Numbered from the stretch's first letter, positions 1 to 9,127 are shown. The stretch is DNA of 64,000 nucleotides from Proteus columbae (GCF_002777965.1 NZ_NGVR01000026.1:34575-98574), one strand, 5' to 3'. Notes: generated by a model from the sequence alone, not told the origin. Translations and numbers: made by a program.

Positions 1-68
1 ACTTCTACTTCTACTTCTACTTCTACTTCTACTTCTACTTCTACTTCTACTTCTACTTCTACTTCTAC
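1..68. repeat. Hexanucleotide tandem repeat (ACTTCT)n
   Basis: Eleven perfect copies of ACTTCT plus two bases run from the first base of the window, so the array may extend further left. The plus-strand frame through it encodes Thr-Ser pairs and stays open to a stop at 118-120. On the minus strand one frame would encode Val-Glu pairs. The array could be the tail of a coding repeat or a non-coding microsatellite; the truncated view does not decide. Because the unit is six bases, copy-number change would alter length without shifting frame. Confidence 0.95.
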
Positions 69-279
69 AAGCCGCCACTCTTATCCAGATTTTTTATTTC
101 TTGTTATATGTTCCAGATAAGAAAACCAAAATGATGTTTTTAACGCAAATGCTATCTTTGTCACTTAAGGGTTATTAATAATTTAATTTATTGCCGAATT
201 TTAATCTTCATAAAAAGATGAGTTAAATACGTAAAATAATTGATTTTAACTATATGAAATATAAGTCTTTTATTTTATT

Positions 280-297
280 TGTCGGTAAATGCCAACA
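280..297 (+). promoter_or_regulatory. Possible GlrR-binding box 1 (TGTC-N10-AACA)
   Basis: The sequence is TGTC, ten bases, then AACA: one mismatch from the TGTC-N10-GACA consensus of the response regulator GlrR (QseF), the sigma-54 activator of glmY and, in some Enterobacterales, glmZ. It is the most distal of three such boxes upstream of the sigma-54 promoter. Confidence 0.5.
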
Positions 298-311
298 CTC
301 GCTATTTTTAA

Positions 312-329
312 TGTCTCCAATAGGAGACA
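312..329 (+). promoter_or_regulatory. GlrR-binding box 2, perfect TGTC-N10-GACA
   Basis: This is an exact TGTC-N10-GACA match lying in a near-perfect inverted repeat (core TGTCTCCAATAGGAGACA). It sits about 250 bases upstream of the sigma-54 promoter, a distance compatible with enhancer-type activation by DNA looping. That it binds GlrR is inferred from the known consensus. Confidence 0.72.
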
Positions 330-375
330 TGTAATCTATTGATTTTAAATGGCTAAATAGTTGATGTGTTTTTCT

Positions 376-393
376 TGTCGTGAAAAAGAGACG
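376..393 (+). promoter_or_regulatory. Possible GlrR-binding box 3 (TGTC-N10-GACG)
   Basis: TGTC, ten bases, GACG: one mismatch from the GlrR consensus and the box closest to the promoter. Three spaced boxes ahead of a -24/-12 promoter match the architecture described for GlrR-controlled glmY/glmZ genes. Confidence 0.5.
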
Positions 394-562
394 TATATCA
401 GACCCTATATTTTCTTTTCTATTTAGCAATAGCATGGTGAAAGCATAAACCACGGCTTCTTTATCATTGAAAATGAGTAAAGCCAGAAAGGAAAACCAAA
501 ATTCAATAAGTTATCTTATACTTTTTAGCGATAGGGGATATTTTTAACAAAAAATGAAAAAT

Positions 563-578
563 TGGCACGCTAAATGCT
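563..578 (+). promoter_or_regulatory. Sigma-54 (-24/-12) promoter of glmZ
   Basis: TGGCACG, four bases, then ATGCT closely matches the RpoN consensus TGGCACG-N4-TTGCW. The GG (564-565) and GC (576-577) doublets are separated by exactly ten bases. The -12 element lies 12-14 bases before the G at 590, where the conserved 5' end of GlmZ begins. Confidence 0.85.
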
Positions 579-589
579 ATATGTATATT

Positions 590-793
590 GTAGATGCTCA
601 TTCCACTCCTTATGACAGCATATGGCTTCATAAACCTAGGAATGATGCAGAGCCGATTATTCGGTGCCTACGTCCACGTTAACGATGAACATCATTCATC
701 ATCAACAGGACGAAACGTTGAGTGAGGCACCATCCGTCTGTAGACCTGATTGTATATTTATGCGCCTGTATAGTTTTATACAGGCGTTTTTTT
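590..793 (+). ncRNA. glmZ: GlmZ small regulatory RNA
   Basis: The 5' segment (GTAGATGCTCATTCC) and several internal blocks, including GGAATGATGCAGAGCCG and AACGTTGAGTGA, match the E. coli GlmZ RNA as I remember it. The gene also holds the conserved position just outside hemCDXY. In E. coli, full-length GlmZ with Hfq base-pairs with glmS mRNA and activates synthesis of glucosamine-6-phosphate synthase; RapZ delivers GlmZ to RNase E for inactivation, and GlmY counteracts this. The RNA ends in a GC-rich hairpin and U-run at 760-793. A short plus-strand ORF crossing the gene is not considered real. The 3' end is placed at the T-run and could differ by a few bases. Confidence 0.93.
760..793 (+). 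terminator. Rho-independent terminator of glmZ
   Basis: A hairpin with arms CGCCTGTATA and TATACAGGCG around a short TTT loop is followed by a run of seven T. It also forms the 3' structure of the mature RNA. Confidence 0.9.
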
Positions 794-877
794 ATATATC
801 AATCACACATCCATTTTGTATTCACTGCATTATCACGCTATTATCCAGCGCAAGGGTAGATTGGAGATAGCATCAAT

Positions 878-1195
878 ATGATAAATAAACAAAAAGCATA
901 TCTTGCACAAGAAAAGCTCTTTCTTATAGAGAAGTTTGGCCCATTATTGTTCTTTTTGATCCCTCTTATCATGCTTATTATTGGTGGCAAATCATGGGCT
1001 AAATATGTGGCTTTTCTTTGTCAGGGGATCGCTCTGATTTATATCGTAGTGTTTTATCACGCGAGAAAACATTACCTGTCATTTAAGCAAGAAAATCAAA
1101 AGGGAATACCCACTCGCTTTTATCGTATTGCTTGGGTGTATGTGTTTTTGACTTTATGTGTAGAAGTGATGTTGTTATTTCAACGTGGCTTTTAA
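878..1195 (+). CDS. Small integral membrane protein of unknown function
   Basis: A 105-residue protein I do not recognise. It has three hydrophobic stretches, roughly residues 22-38, 42-62 and 84-102, with a basic segment containing HARKHY and KQENQKG between the second and third. That suggests a three-pass inner-membrane protein with no obvious catalytic motif. ATG at 878 follows a good GGAG ribosome-binding site nine bases upstream. The gene stands alone between glmZ and the convergent hemY, and a terminator follows it directly. Coding is supported by the ribosome-binding site, the hydrophobic pattern and the tight fit to the terminator. No function can be assigned. Confidence 0.75.
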   Translation: MINKQKAYLAQEKLFLIEKFGPLLFFLIPLIMLIIGGKSWAKYVAFLCQGIALIYIVVFYHARKHYLSFKQENQKGIPTRFYRIAWVYVFLTLCVEVMLLFQRGF

Positions 1196-1203
1196 ATCAC
1201 ATA

Positions 1204-1230
1204 AAAAAACCCTCAATAAAGAGGGTTTTT
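1204..1230. terminator. Bidirectional terminator between the 105-aa gene and hemY
   Basis: AAAAAACCCTC and GAGGGTTTTT form a hairpin around AATAAA, with A-runs and T-runs on both flanks. It can serve both the plus-strand gene that ends at 1195 and the convergent hem operon. Confidence 0.85.
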
Positions 1231-1277
1231 AGAACCGTTGATTAAACGATTTATGATCACGTTTTTATCGAATGAGT

Positions 1278-2498
1278 TTATTTACTTTTTTTAGGCTCTT
1301 CAAAAATGACAGGATCCTTTTTCAGTGTCATTAATAAAGCATCTTTACGCACTTTCGCCGACTCTTCAGATTTCCTCTGTTTATCTAATACATCTGCAAG
1401 CCACGCAAAGTCATGAACATCGGGGCGTTGTTTTAACGCATTACGAAAAGCCTCTTCAGCTTGAGCCCATTGTCCTTGTTGCATTGCTATCTGACCTAAT
1501 GTGCTATTGAGTAATGGCGTTGGTCCATGTTGTTTAATTAATGTATTAAGCACCTTCATAATAACATTGGCATCTGTATTTTTTAAACGAGGCAATAATA
1601 AGATCAAGCGCTCATCATATTGGCGTTTAATACCGTCTAAGATGATCGTTTGAGCTGTATCCGGATCGTTACACTCAATAAGATGTTCAGCCAAAACAGC
1701 ACGCAATGCATTATCGTGATGTACTTTACGCGGCTGTGCTTTCCACCAGTTTTTCAGTCCATCACAGCCATTTTCGGACATCTTTTGTCCCATAATACCG
1801 ATATAGGCTTTTTGGCGTAATTGCTCTAGTTCATCATCTGTGTGTAATGCAATTTTTTGCATGGAAGGAATGATATCAAGCAGTGCTTGCCAAGCTGCTG
1901 TTCGTGTATAAGCGACTTCTGCAAGACGTAACACTTCTGGATGGCGTGGCGCTTGGTTTAATAACTCATCAACCCCAGTACGCGCCGCATGATTTTCGTT
2001 TTGTGCTAATAAAATACGCACTCGTGTGATATCAACAGGAAGCTGATTGGTATCGGCAAGTTCAGCTGCACGTTCAAGGTGTTGCTGAACGCGGAATTCA
2101 TCACCACGTTGTTGTGCGGCTTCAGCGGCTAACAGGTAGTTTACAACAGGCTGCTCTGCATAATCTGCATTACGGCTCATGAGTTTTTCAACTTCTTTAA
2201 AATCACCTTCCGCTAATTTCATTAATGCCATGCTGGTTTGTTTGCGTGCCCGATTACGTTTACGGAAAGAAAACCAACTATATGCTTTTGAGCCAGTACC
2301 AATAAAACGGCGATAACTCCAGCCAATCAGCAACAATGCTAATTGTAGTAAAACAAACATAATGACAAGGCTGGTCACGCTGGTTTCTATATCCCAATCA
2401 TCAGTTTGTATAAGTACATAACCTTGATGGCCTGCCAATAGTGGGCCAAAAATGATGCCCGCAATAAGCACCACAAAAAGGAGCAGTATTTTTAACAT
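1278..2498 (-). CDS. hemY: HemY, membrane TPR protein of the haem operon
   Basis: The 406-residue protein has two N-terminal membrane segments (about residues 3-22 and 42-62), a basic stretch, then helical tetratricopeptide-like repeats (about 90-390) facing the periplasm in the family model. E. coli HemY is 398 residues. Its exact role in tetrapyrrole synthesis is unsettled; it is not the oxygen-dependent protoporphyrinogen oxidase that shares the name in Bacillus. It is the last gene of hemCDXY, four bases after hemX, with a GGAG ribosome-binding site before ATG at 2498. Identification is firm from sequence and operon; molecular function is not. Confidence 0.93.
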   Translation of the reverse strand: MLKILLLFVVLIAGIIFGPLLAGHQGYVLIQTDDWDIETSVTSLVIMFVLLQLALLLIGWSYRRFIGTGSKAYSWFSFRKRNRARKQTSMALMKLAEGDFKEVEKLMSRNADYAEQPVVNYLLAAEAAQQRGDEFRVQQHLERAAELADTNQLPVDITRVRILLAQNENHAARTGVDELLNQAPRHPEVLRLAEVAYTRTAAWQALLDIIPSMQKIALHTDDELEQLRQKAYIGIMGQKMSENGCDGLKNWWKAQPRKVHHDNALRAVLAEHLIECNDPDTAQTIILDGIKRQYDERLILLLPRLKNTDANVIMKVLNTLIKQHGPTPLLNSTLGQIAMQQGQWAQAEEAFRNALKQRPDVHDFAWLADVLDKQRKSEESAKVRKDALLMTLKKDPVIFEEPKKSK

Positions 2499-2502
2499 AA
2501 GC

Positions 2503-3771
2503 TTATTCTCCTTGTTGTGTTACTGGTGTGTCACCAGTTACGCTATCAGCTGCCGCATCTTGTACGCTTTCTGATGCATTATGTTCAGATTCTACAGCTT
2601 GGGCACCTTGTGCTTCAACAGCTTGTGCTTCAGCAACTTGTGGCTCTGCATACTCATTTTGTGCCAGTAAATTGCGGATTTGCTTTTCTACACGTTTTTC
2701 TAGCAGTGTCTGGCTCTTCAATTCTGATGGCATTGCAAGCGTAATAGGTTGTTTCTCTAATTCAGAAACAGTATCTAAAAATGCGGTTGTACTTGGATCA
2801 GAGGTATCAAAATAAGCTCGTACCCAAGTGGATACCGCTTCCAGAGATTGCTGATAAGTTTCAGTTTGATGACGAGGTATGGCTTGAGAAGCAATTAATA
2901 AACGTGAACGGATATTCTCACGTAAATAGATATCTTGATTCGGTGCTAATAAAGGAACAGCTGCAGTATCACGGCGACGAATGGTAATAAAATCATCCAT
3001 AAAGCTTTTCCAGCTTTTGCTTAGATTCTGTTTCCAATCAGAAAGTGAACCTGAAATAGTTTCGTCGTTTTTATCCATTGGTGAGCCATTACGCTCAAAG
3101 CCAGCTAAACGGAGATTATCTATCTGATTTGCTAACTGATTTAATTGTAAGATGATACCATCATTATCAATTTTGGTGAGAGCAGCTAAATTACTGATAT
3201 CTTCATTAATAGCACGACGGATCTCAAGTAAACTCGGATCGTTCATTTCCGCTAAGCTACTATCAGCACCTTTTAGTAGGCTCACCGCGGTCACAACATC
3301 TTGATCATTCCATAACTTACGGCCTGCCATTTTTACCATAAAATCGGCTTGTGCTAATAGCCAACTTTTGACATCTGCACTGGAAATAGCGGCAAAGCGT
3401 GTTTGTAGATCTTGAATTTGACGCTCTGTTGTTTGGCGTTCGTTTTGTAATTTATCGATAGTCTGTTTTTGTGAATTAAACATGCTATCAATATTATCAA
3501 AGCGTTGTTGATACGTATTTTGGAGTTGTTGTAATTGGGTAAGCTCAGATTTGAGTGATTGATTTTCTACACTCAGCTTTGATGCTTGTTGATTGGTGTA
3601 ATAGTAAAGGCCACCACCGATTGCCAAAATAACAAGGATAGCAACAGCACTTCCAATTAGACCTGAGCGCTTGTTATTAACAGGTTTGACTTCCTGATAG
3701 CGGACATTCTCATCAGCTTTAGCTGCATTTTTTGGCAAGTCATTATCATTTGTATTTTTCTGTTCCGTCAT
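2503..3771 (-). CDS. hemX: HemX, uroporphyrinogen-III C-methyltransferase-like membrane protein
   Basis: This 422-residue protein has a short polar cytoplasmic tail, one transmembrane helix (about residues 37-58), a strong Gln-rich coiled coil (about 62-130) and a helical C-terminal domain. The last about 45 residues are low complexity and rich in Ala, Gln, Val and Glu. E. coli HemX is 393 residues, so the tail accounts for much of the extra length. The family is often labelled a methyltransferase, but no SAM-binding motif is visible. It may act with HemY as a scaffold for haem synthesis, which is an inference. It lies 20 bases downstream of hemD in the same operon. Confidence 0.93.
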   Translation of the reverse strand: MTEQKNTNDNDLPKNAAKADENVRYQEVKPVNNKRSGLIGSAVAILVILAIGGGLYYYTNQQASKLSVENQSLKSELTQLQQLQNTYQQRFDNIDSMFNSQKQTIDKLQNERQTTERQIQDLQTRFAAISSADVKSWLLAQADFMVKMAGRKLWNDQDVVTAVSLLKGADSSLAEMNDPSLLEIRRAINEDISNLAALTKIDNDGIILQLNQLANQIDNLRLAGFERNGSPMDKNDETISGSLSDWKQNLSKSWKSFMDDFITIRRRDTAAVPLLAPNQDIYLRENIRSRLLIASQAIPRHQTETYQQSLEAVSTWVRAYFDTSDPSTTAFLDTVSELEKQPITLAMPSELKSQTLLEKRVEKQIRNLLAQNEYAEPQVAEAQAVEAQGAQAVESEHNASESVQDAAADSVTGDTPVTQQGE

Positions 3772-3791
3772 ATCGGCGTCTCATTTAGGTT

Positions 3792-4529
3792 CTATATTAA
3801 TGCATGAAATAAAGCATCATTATTGGCACTTTCAGCAACGGTGACGGTTTCCCACCCTAATGTTCTTGCTATTGTTGCTAATCGTTCACTGACCACAAGT
3901 AAATGGCAGTTTAACAGCCATGCTTTTTTAGATTCAGCGACCAGATCAAAGAGTTGTTGTAACATTTCACCGCTAGTGACAACAAGCGTATCAACCTGTG
4001 CTTTTTCCCATTGAAGCGCAAAATCTTCAGGGGAATAATGAATAAATAGGCGTTGGTAACATTCGCATTCATCAACGATTGCGCCTCGTTGACTCAATGT
4101 TGTTGCGAGTAAGTCACGACCACCGTTACCTCTAAGCAGTAATATTTGCTTGTTTTTCACCTGATTAAGCTCAGGAAGGTCAAGAAGATCTTCACTGGTT
4201 TCTCCTTGCTCAGGGTAGCAAATTGGAAGACTACTTAAATGTTGGAAATCTTTCGCTGTGCTTTGACCTATCCCATAATAGGATAACGTATCTGGCCATG
4301 ATTGTTGTAATTGATTTAGCTGCCAGTTTGCGTATGACACCGCATTTTTAGAAAGTAAAAATACACAATCACCCGCCCTTAATCCTTTTAGTTTAGCATC
4401 TAATAAAGAGAGTTCACGACCTGCGGTGATCTCTATTAAAGGTGCTTGAAAGGCTGTTTTGCCCGCATCAATTAAACGCTGGGTTAATGCCTTTCCTGCT
4501 GGGTTGGGGCGAGTAACTAAAATACTCAT
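3792..4529 (-). CDS. hemD: Uroporphyrinogen-III synthase
   Basis: HemD closes hydroxymethylbilane with inversion of ring D to give uroporphyrinogen III, the precursor of haem, sirohaem and related tetrapyrroles. The protein is 245 residues, against 246 in E. coli, and begins [15 protein letters not shown], the typical family N-terminus. A conserved [14 protein letters not shown] segment lies near residues 183-196. Its ATG overlaps the hemC stop codon in an ATGA arrangement (4526-4529), indicating translational coupling to the enzyme that makes its unstable substrate. The protein family is fast evolving, so operon context adds weight. Confidence 0.95.
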   Translation of the reverse strand: MSILVTRPNPAGKALTQRLIDAGKTAFQAPLIEITAGRELSLLDAKLKGLRAGDCVFLLSKNAVSYANWQLNQLQQSWPDTLSYYGIGQSTAKDFQHLSSLPICYPEQGETSEDLLDLPELNQVKNKQILLLRGNGGRDLLATTLSQRGAIVDECECYQRLFIHYSPEDFALQWEKAQVDTLVVTSGEMLQQLFDLVAESKKAWLLNCHLLVVSERLATIARTLGWETVTVAESANNDALFHALI

Positions 4530-5467
4530 GCAGGGGTGCTGCCTTGATACACTGCCGTTAAAATAGCTCGAGCACCTTTATCTAAAAGCTCTTCAGCCAA
4601 TGAGATACCGGCGGTTTCAGCATTTTCTGGGGCAACTAAGCGTTCACCACGTAAAATAGTTTCGCCATCAGGAGAGCCGACTAAAGCACGTAACCAAATT
4701 TTGTCACCTTGCCAAATGGCATAGCTTCCAATAGGAACTTGGCAACCACCTTCAAGACGAGTATTCATTGCACGCTCTGCTTTAACGCAAATGGCGGTAC
4801 GTGAATGATTGAGAGCGTCTAATAGCTGGCGAGTTTCATTGTCATCTAAGCGACACTCAATTCCTACCGCACCTTGCCCAACTGCGGGTAAAGATTGCTC
4901 AGCAGATAATGGTGTGCGAATACGTTCGTTAAGACCTAAGCGCTTTAAACCAGCAACAGCAAGAATAATAGCATCGTAATCACCATTATCTAATTTCCCT
5001 AAACGAGTACCTACATTACCCCGTAAATCACGAATAATTAGGTCTGGGCGCTGTGCTTTTAATTGGCATTGGCGGCGTAAACTGGATGTGCCAACAATAC
5101 TACCCGCAGGAAGTTCTGCTAAAGAATCATAATGATTAGAGACAAAGGCATCACGAGGATCTTCGCGTTCACAAATAGTAACTAACCCTAAGCCTTCTGG
5201 GAAATCAATAGGAACATCTTTCATAGAGTGAACGGCAATATCTGCACGCGATTCAAGTAGAGCAAGTTCTAACTCTTTTACGAATAGCCCTTTGCCACCT
5301 ACTTTAGCTAAAGGTGTATCTAAAATGATGTCACCTTTAGTGACCATCGGTACTAATTCGACGACTAAACCTGGATGAGTAAGTTGTAGTTGTTCTTTCA
5401 CATAAAGTGCCTGCCACATAGCAAGAGGGCTTTGGCGGGTAGCAATACGGATGGTACTTTTTGACAT
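4526..5467 (-). CDS. hemC: Porphobilinogen deaminase (hydroxymethylbilane synthase)
   Basis: HemC polymerises four porphobilinogen molecules into hydroxymethylbilane using a covalently bound dipyrromethane cofactor. The protein is 313 residues, the same as E. coli. Visible residues include the cofactor-binding Cys242 in EGGCQVPIG, the catalytic Asp84 in HSMKDVP, and arginines in TSSLRRQ and [10 protein letters not shown]. It is the first gene of hemCDXY and is divergent from cyaA. ATG at 5467 gives the canonical [16 protein letters not shown] start. Confidence 0.98.
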   Translation of the reverse strand: MSKSTIRIATRQSPLAMWQALYVKEQLQLTHPGLVVELVPMVTKGDIILDTPLAKVGGKGLFVKELELALLESRADIAVHSMKDVPIDFPEGLGLVTICEREDPRDAFVSNHYDSLAELPAGSIVGTSSLRRQCQLKAQRPDLIIRDLRGNVGTRLGKLDNGDYDAIILAVAGLKRLGLNERIRTPLSAEQSLPAVGQGAVGIECRLDDNETRQLLDALNHSRTAICVKAERAMNTRLEGGCQVPIGSYAIWQGDKIWLRALVGSPDGETILRGERLVAPENAETAGISLAEELLDKGARAILTAVYQGSTPA

Positions 5468-6318
5468 AATAGTATTATCTCTTCCGAGCGATTAGCGATA
5501 TTTTTGTTTAGAAATAAGGCATTGTTTTAACACTTTAAGGCTCAATTTTCCAGTTAAGGCGCTTTGTGTCGTAATAACAATGAAAGAAATGAGGCCATCA
5601 TCGAAAAAGAAAAAAAGAAAGAGAAAATAAAAAATAAGTAAATTATTGGTGGATACTATCGAGTTTAGTTATTTTCAGAATTTTATTCTTTTTATATCTA
5701 TATAAAAAGTGTGGTTATTTACAAAATTAAAACATTAAGTTAATTTCATTAACATTTTGCAAGTGGGAAGTGAGATAAATATTATGTTTAATCTGAACAT
5801 ATTGATAAAACAACCATTATTTTAAATTTACTTATCTTTCTTATTATTCTTCAATATATAAAAACACGATAAATTTTAACAAAACTATTATTAAATAAAA
5901 GAAAGAAAAATAATGAAAATAGAGAAAAGAATTTAGTCTTAAATTAAATAAATAATTAATAAAAATTAAATATTATTTTAAATATTATTATCGCAACATT
6001 AAAAATAGAATTCTTATTTTAAGTATAAAAATAAAAAACAATCAAAAAATAGAAATAATTCATTATTATCAATCAGTTGTTTTTATTTTTGCTTTTTTAT
6101 CTATTTTTTATGTTTTGTCAAAATTTATTTTCAGTTCCATCATTAAGTAAACAGGGGTTTTTGTGGGGTAAAGGGAGGATTGAGAGATTTTTTTTATCAT
6201 TTTTTTTATAAATAAAACAATTTATCTTCATGATTATAAAGATATTTATTTGATGGCTTTACACGATTAAGCGCTTGAATATCACTTTTAGATCTTGGTG
6301 CTATATTTTGAGTTCCTC

Positions 6319-6346
6319 TTTACGCCTTGCGCTCAAGGTGTTAAAT
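6319..6346 (+). promoter_or_regulatory. Probable cyaA promoter (P2-like)
   Basis: TTTACG at 6319-6324 and TTAAAT at 6341-6346 are separated by 16 bases. The -10 lies inside the CRP box, which would let CRP-cAMP occlude RNA polymerase, as at the E. coli cyaA P2 promoter. The -35 is a weak match, so the assignment rests largely on the CRP overlap. Confidence 0.5.
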
Positions 6347-6354
6347 TGATCACG
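6339..6354 (+). promoter_or_regulatory. CRP-binding site, cyaA autoregulation
   Basis: TGTTA-N6-TCACG is a good match to TGTGA-N6-TCACA. The surrounding GGTGTTAAATTGATCACG closely resembles the CRP site I recall at the E. coli cyaA promoter, where CRP-cAMP represses adenylate cyclase synthesis. Confidence 0.85.
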
Positions 6355-6464
6355 TTTCCGAGATTTTGTTAGTAAAGTTTTATCTATTAATATTACCTAA
6401 CTCAACCTTGGTCACTTATAAACTCAGATTCTACTATCTTCTTAGTATTGTTCAGGCGAAACTC

Positions 6465-9059
6465 TTGTATCTTTATATTGAAACACTGAAGCAACGGCTG
6501 GATGCGATTAATCAACTCAGACTGGAACGAGCATTTGCATCGATGTGTGATGTTTTTAAACAGGTCTATGGTTTAATTCCTGTTTTATTGCATTACCACC
6601 ATCCTGAGTTGCCCGGCTACATACAAGGAAATGTTCCTCACGGCACATGTTTCTTTGAACCTGATGACATGCAACGTCAATGGGCGAATAAGCTGGTTAA
6701 CGCATTATGTGATGATCCGATGGATGGATACGCCAATGGAGAGTTGCCAATTACTGGCATCTATTCAATGGGGAGTACCTCTTCTATTGGTCAAAGTCAC
6801 TGCTCCGATATTGATATTTGGGTCTGCCATCAATCATGGCTAGATCAAGATGAACGCGCACTTTTACAACGCAAATGCCAATTGATTGAACAATGGGCTG
6901 GCGAACTAGGCATTGATGTTACGTTTTTCTTGATTGATGAAAATAGATTTCGTCACCATGCAAGTGGTAGCTTAGGTGGAGAAGATTGTGGCTCTACCCA
7001 ACATATTCTTTTACTTGATGAATTTTATCGTACAGCAGTACGCCTAGCAGGTAAGCGCTTGCTATGGGCGATGGTACCTATTGAAGAAGAACATCATTAT
7101 GACGAATATGTTAACTCCCTTTATGCTCAAGGTGTATTAACGCCAAATGAGTGGCTAGATCTAGGGGGACTCGGTGAACTTTCTGCTGAAGAGTATTTTG
7201 GCGCCAGTTTATGGCAACTCTATAAAAGTGTTGATTCACCTTATAAAGCCGTACTAAAAAGTATTTTATTAGAAGCTTATTCAGCGGACTACCCTAATGG
7301 GAAATTGCTGGCATTAGAAATGAAACAACATCTACACCGTGGCGAAATCGTTAATTATGGTTTAGATGCTTATTGTATGATGCTTGAGCGTGTCACTCGC
7401 TATTTGGTTTCTATCAATGATTTAACTCGTCTTGATCTTATCCGTCGCTGTTTCTACCTGAAAGTGTGTGAAAAATTATCTAACGAAAAAACACAAAACG
7501 AACCGGAAGGTTGGAGACGACAAGTCTTATCGCAATTGGTCACTCAATGGCAATGGGATAATGAGCGTTTAACAGTACTCGATACGCGTGATAGTTGGAA
7601 AATCGAGCGTGTGCGTGATGCACACAATGAATTATTAGATACGATGATGCAAAGCTATCGTAATCTTATCCGTTTTGCGCGTCGTAATAATTTAAGTGTC
7701 AGTGCAAGCCCGCAAGATATTGGTGTCCTAACACGTAAACTTTACGCAGCGTTTGAAGCATTACCCGGTAAAGTTACACTAGTTAATCCACAAATCTCAC
7801 CAGATTTATCAGAGTCACATTTAACCTTTATTTATGTACCACAAGGTCGAGCAAATCGTAGCGGATGGTATTTATATAATCGTGCCCCTGATTTTGAAAA
7901 TATTGTTGGACATCAACCATTAGAATATAACCGCTATTTAAATAAATTAGTGGCATGGTCTTACTTTAATGGGCTGTTAACAAAAGAGTCTCGAGTTTAT
8001 ATTCATCAAGGAGAATCCTCTTGTGATGAAATTAAACTGCATGAATTAGTTAGGGATATGTCGAGCCATTTCCCAATTCGTTTACCTGCACCAACGCCGA
8101 AGGCACTGTATAGCCCTTGTGAAATTAGACATCTCGCGATTATTGTCAATTTAGAAACCGATCCAACAGAGAGTTTTTCTGATCAAGTGGTTCACTTTGA
8201 TTTTAGAAAACTAGATGTCTTTAGTTTCGGTGAAAAAGAGCAGTGTCTTATTGGTAGCATTGATTTGTTGTACCGTAACTCTTGGAATGAAGTTAGAACC
8301 CTTCATTTCAGTGGTACACAATCTATGTTGGAATCGTTAAAAACGATATTAGGTAAAATGCACCAAGATGCGGCTCCTCCTGCCTCTGTTGAAGTATTTT
8401 GTTATAGCCAACATTTACGTGGTTTAATCCGTACTCGTGTTCAGCAGTTAGTCTCAGAATGTATTGAATTGCGATTATCAACGAATCGTTTAGAGCCGGG
8501 CCGTTTTAAAGCTTTACGCATTGCTGGGCAAACGTGGGGATTGTTCTTTGAACGCCTCAATGTGTCGGTACAAAAATTAGAAAATGCTATCGAGTTTTAT
8601 GGTGCGATTTCATATAACAAGCTTCATGGATTGCCGGTTAAATTAGATAAGGATGCCCGCTATTTACCTGCGGTGATTGATGGTTTTGCTTGTGAAGGGA
8701 TTATTCAATTCTTCTTTGAAACCACAGAAGATAATAATGTCTTTAATATCTATATATTAGATGAAGCAAATCGCGTTGAAATTTATTCCCATTGTGAAGG
8801 TAGTAAAGAAGAGTTAGTGAAAGATGTTAGCCGTTTCTACTCTTCATCTCATGATCGATTCACATACGGCTCAAGCTTTATTAATTTTAATCTGCCACAG
8901 TTTTATCAGATTGTGAAAGTGGATGGATCAACTCAAGTGTTACCTTTTGCAGGCGGATCCTTTGGTAAATTATCCGATCTGGGTAGTAAAGAAACTCAAC
9001 CTGAAATGAATATTGTTGCTCACGGATTTACAGATTATAAAGCGGTGCAACACTCTTAA
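6465..9059 (+). CDS. cyaA: Adenylate cyclase, class I
   Basis: CyaA makes cAMP from ATP and is activated by phosphorylated EIIA-Glc of the sugar phosphotransferase system. From the TTG at 6465 it is 864 residues (E. coli 848) and starts [18 protein letters not shown], matching the family. An upstream in-frame TTG at 6366 would add 33 unrelated residues, so I reject it. The N-terminal catalytic domain has the nucleotidyltransferase signature GSTSSIGQS followed by SDIDIW with the metal-binding aspartates; the C-terminal half is the glucose-sensitive regulatory domain. The TTG start and weak ribosome-binding site (CAGGCGA) suggest deliberately low translation, as in E. coli. Confidence 0.97.
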   Translation: MYLYIETLKQRLDAINQLRLERAFASMCDVFKQVYGLIPVLLHYHHPELPGYIQGNVPHGTCFFEPDDMQRQWANKLVNALCDDPMDGYANGELPITGIYSMGSTSSIGQSHCSDIDIWVCHQSWLDQDERALLQRKCQLIEQWAGELGIDVTFFLIDENRFRHHASGSLGGEDCGSTQHILLLDEFYRTAVRLAGKRLLWAMVPIEEEHHYDEYVNSLYAQGVLTPNEWLDLGGLGELSAEEYFGASLWQLYKSVDSPYKAVLKSILLEAYSADYPNGKLLALEMKQHLHRGEIVNYGLDAYCMMLERVTRYLVSINDLTRLDLIRRCFYLKVCEKLSNEKTQNEPEGWRRQVLSQLVTQWQWDNERLTVLDTRDSWKIERVRDAHNELLDTMMQSYRNLIRFARRNNLSVSASPQDIGVLTRKLYAAFEALPGKVTLVNPQISPDLSESHLTFIYVPQGRANRSGWYLYNRAPDFENIVGHQPLEYNRYLNKLVAWSYFNGLLTKESRVYIHQGESSCDEIKLHELVRDMSSHFPIRLPAPTPKALYSPCEIRHLAIIVNLETDPTESFSDQVVHFDFRKLDVFSFGEKEQCLIGSIDLLYRNSWNEVRTLHFSGTQSMLESLKTILGKMHQDAAPPASVEVFCYSQHLRGLIRTRVQQLVSECIELRLSTNRLEPGRFKALRIAGQTWGLFFERLNVSVQKLENAIEFYGAISYNKLHGLPVKLDKDARYLPAVIDGFACEGIIQFFFETTEDNNVFNIYILDEANRVEIYSHCEGSKEELVKDVSRFYSSSHDRFTYGSSFINFNLPQFYQIVKVDGSTQVLPFAGGSFGKLSDLGSKETQPEMNIVAHGFTDYKAVQHS

Positions 9060-9083
9060 TTAAGTACAAGCCAATAAATACAA

Positions 9084-9106
9084 ATGGGAGCTTTGATGGC
9101 TCCCAT
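9084..9106. terminator. Hairpin between convergent cyaA and cyaY
   Basis: ATGGGAGC and GCTCCCAT are perfect eight-base arms around TTTGATG. The following T-run is poor (TATTG), so termination is plausible but not strong. It lies between the stop codons of two convergent genes. Confidence 0.65.
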
Positions 9107-9127
9107 TATTGTAGTTAAGCGCGCTTC

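Larger units (their letters stand above)
69..589. other. AT-rich intergenic region carrying glmZ control elements
   Basis: No convincing gene lies here. A 67-codon minus-strand ORF (250-453) has no recognisable product and overlaps the GlrR-type boxes, so I treat it as non-coding. The recognisable content is three TGTC-N10-GACA-like boxes at 280-393 and a sigma-54 promoter at 563-578, all in the orientation expected for control of the RNA gene that starts near 590. Confidence 0.6.
5468..6464. other. Very AT-rich hemC-cyaA divergent intergenic region
   Basis: Nearly 1 kb separates the start codons of hemC and cyaA. From about 5640 to 6240 the DNA is almost entirely A and T, with long A-tracts, T-tracts and stop codons in all frames, and no coding potential is visible. 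The composition suggests intrinsic curvature and binding by nucleoid proteins such as H-NS, which is an inference. The cyaA-proximal end (about 6290-6464) is less AT-rich and holds the CRP site and promoter. The hemC promoter should lie near 5480-5560 on the minus strand but I cannot place it firmly. Confidence 0.8.

Noticed and set aside
250-453. Minus-strand ORF of 67 codons
   Set aside because: It overlaps the GlrR-type boxes, is AT-rich and shows no family features; more likely non-coding regulatory DNA.
664-870. Plus-strand ORF of 68 codons
   Set aside because: It lies across the glmZ RNA gene and its terminator and has no recognisable product.
1278-2498. HemY as protoporphyrinogen oxidase
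   Set aside because: It has two membrane helices and TPR-like repeats and no FAD-binding motif; it is the enterobacterial HemY, unrelated to the Bacillus oxidase of the same name.
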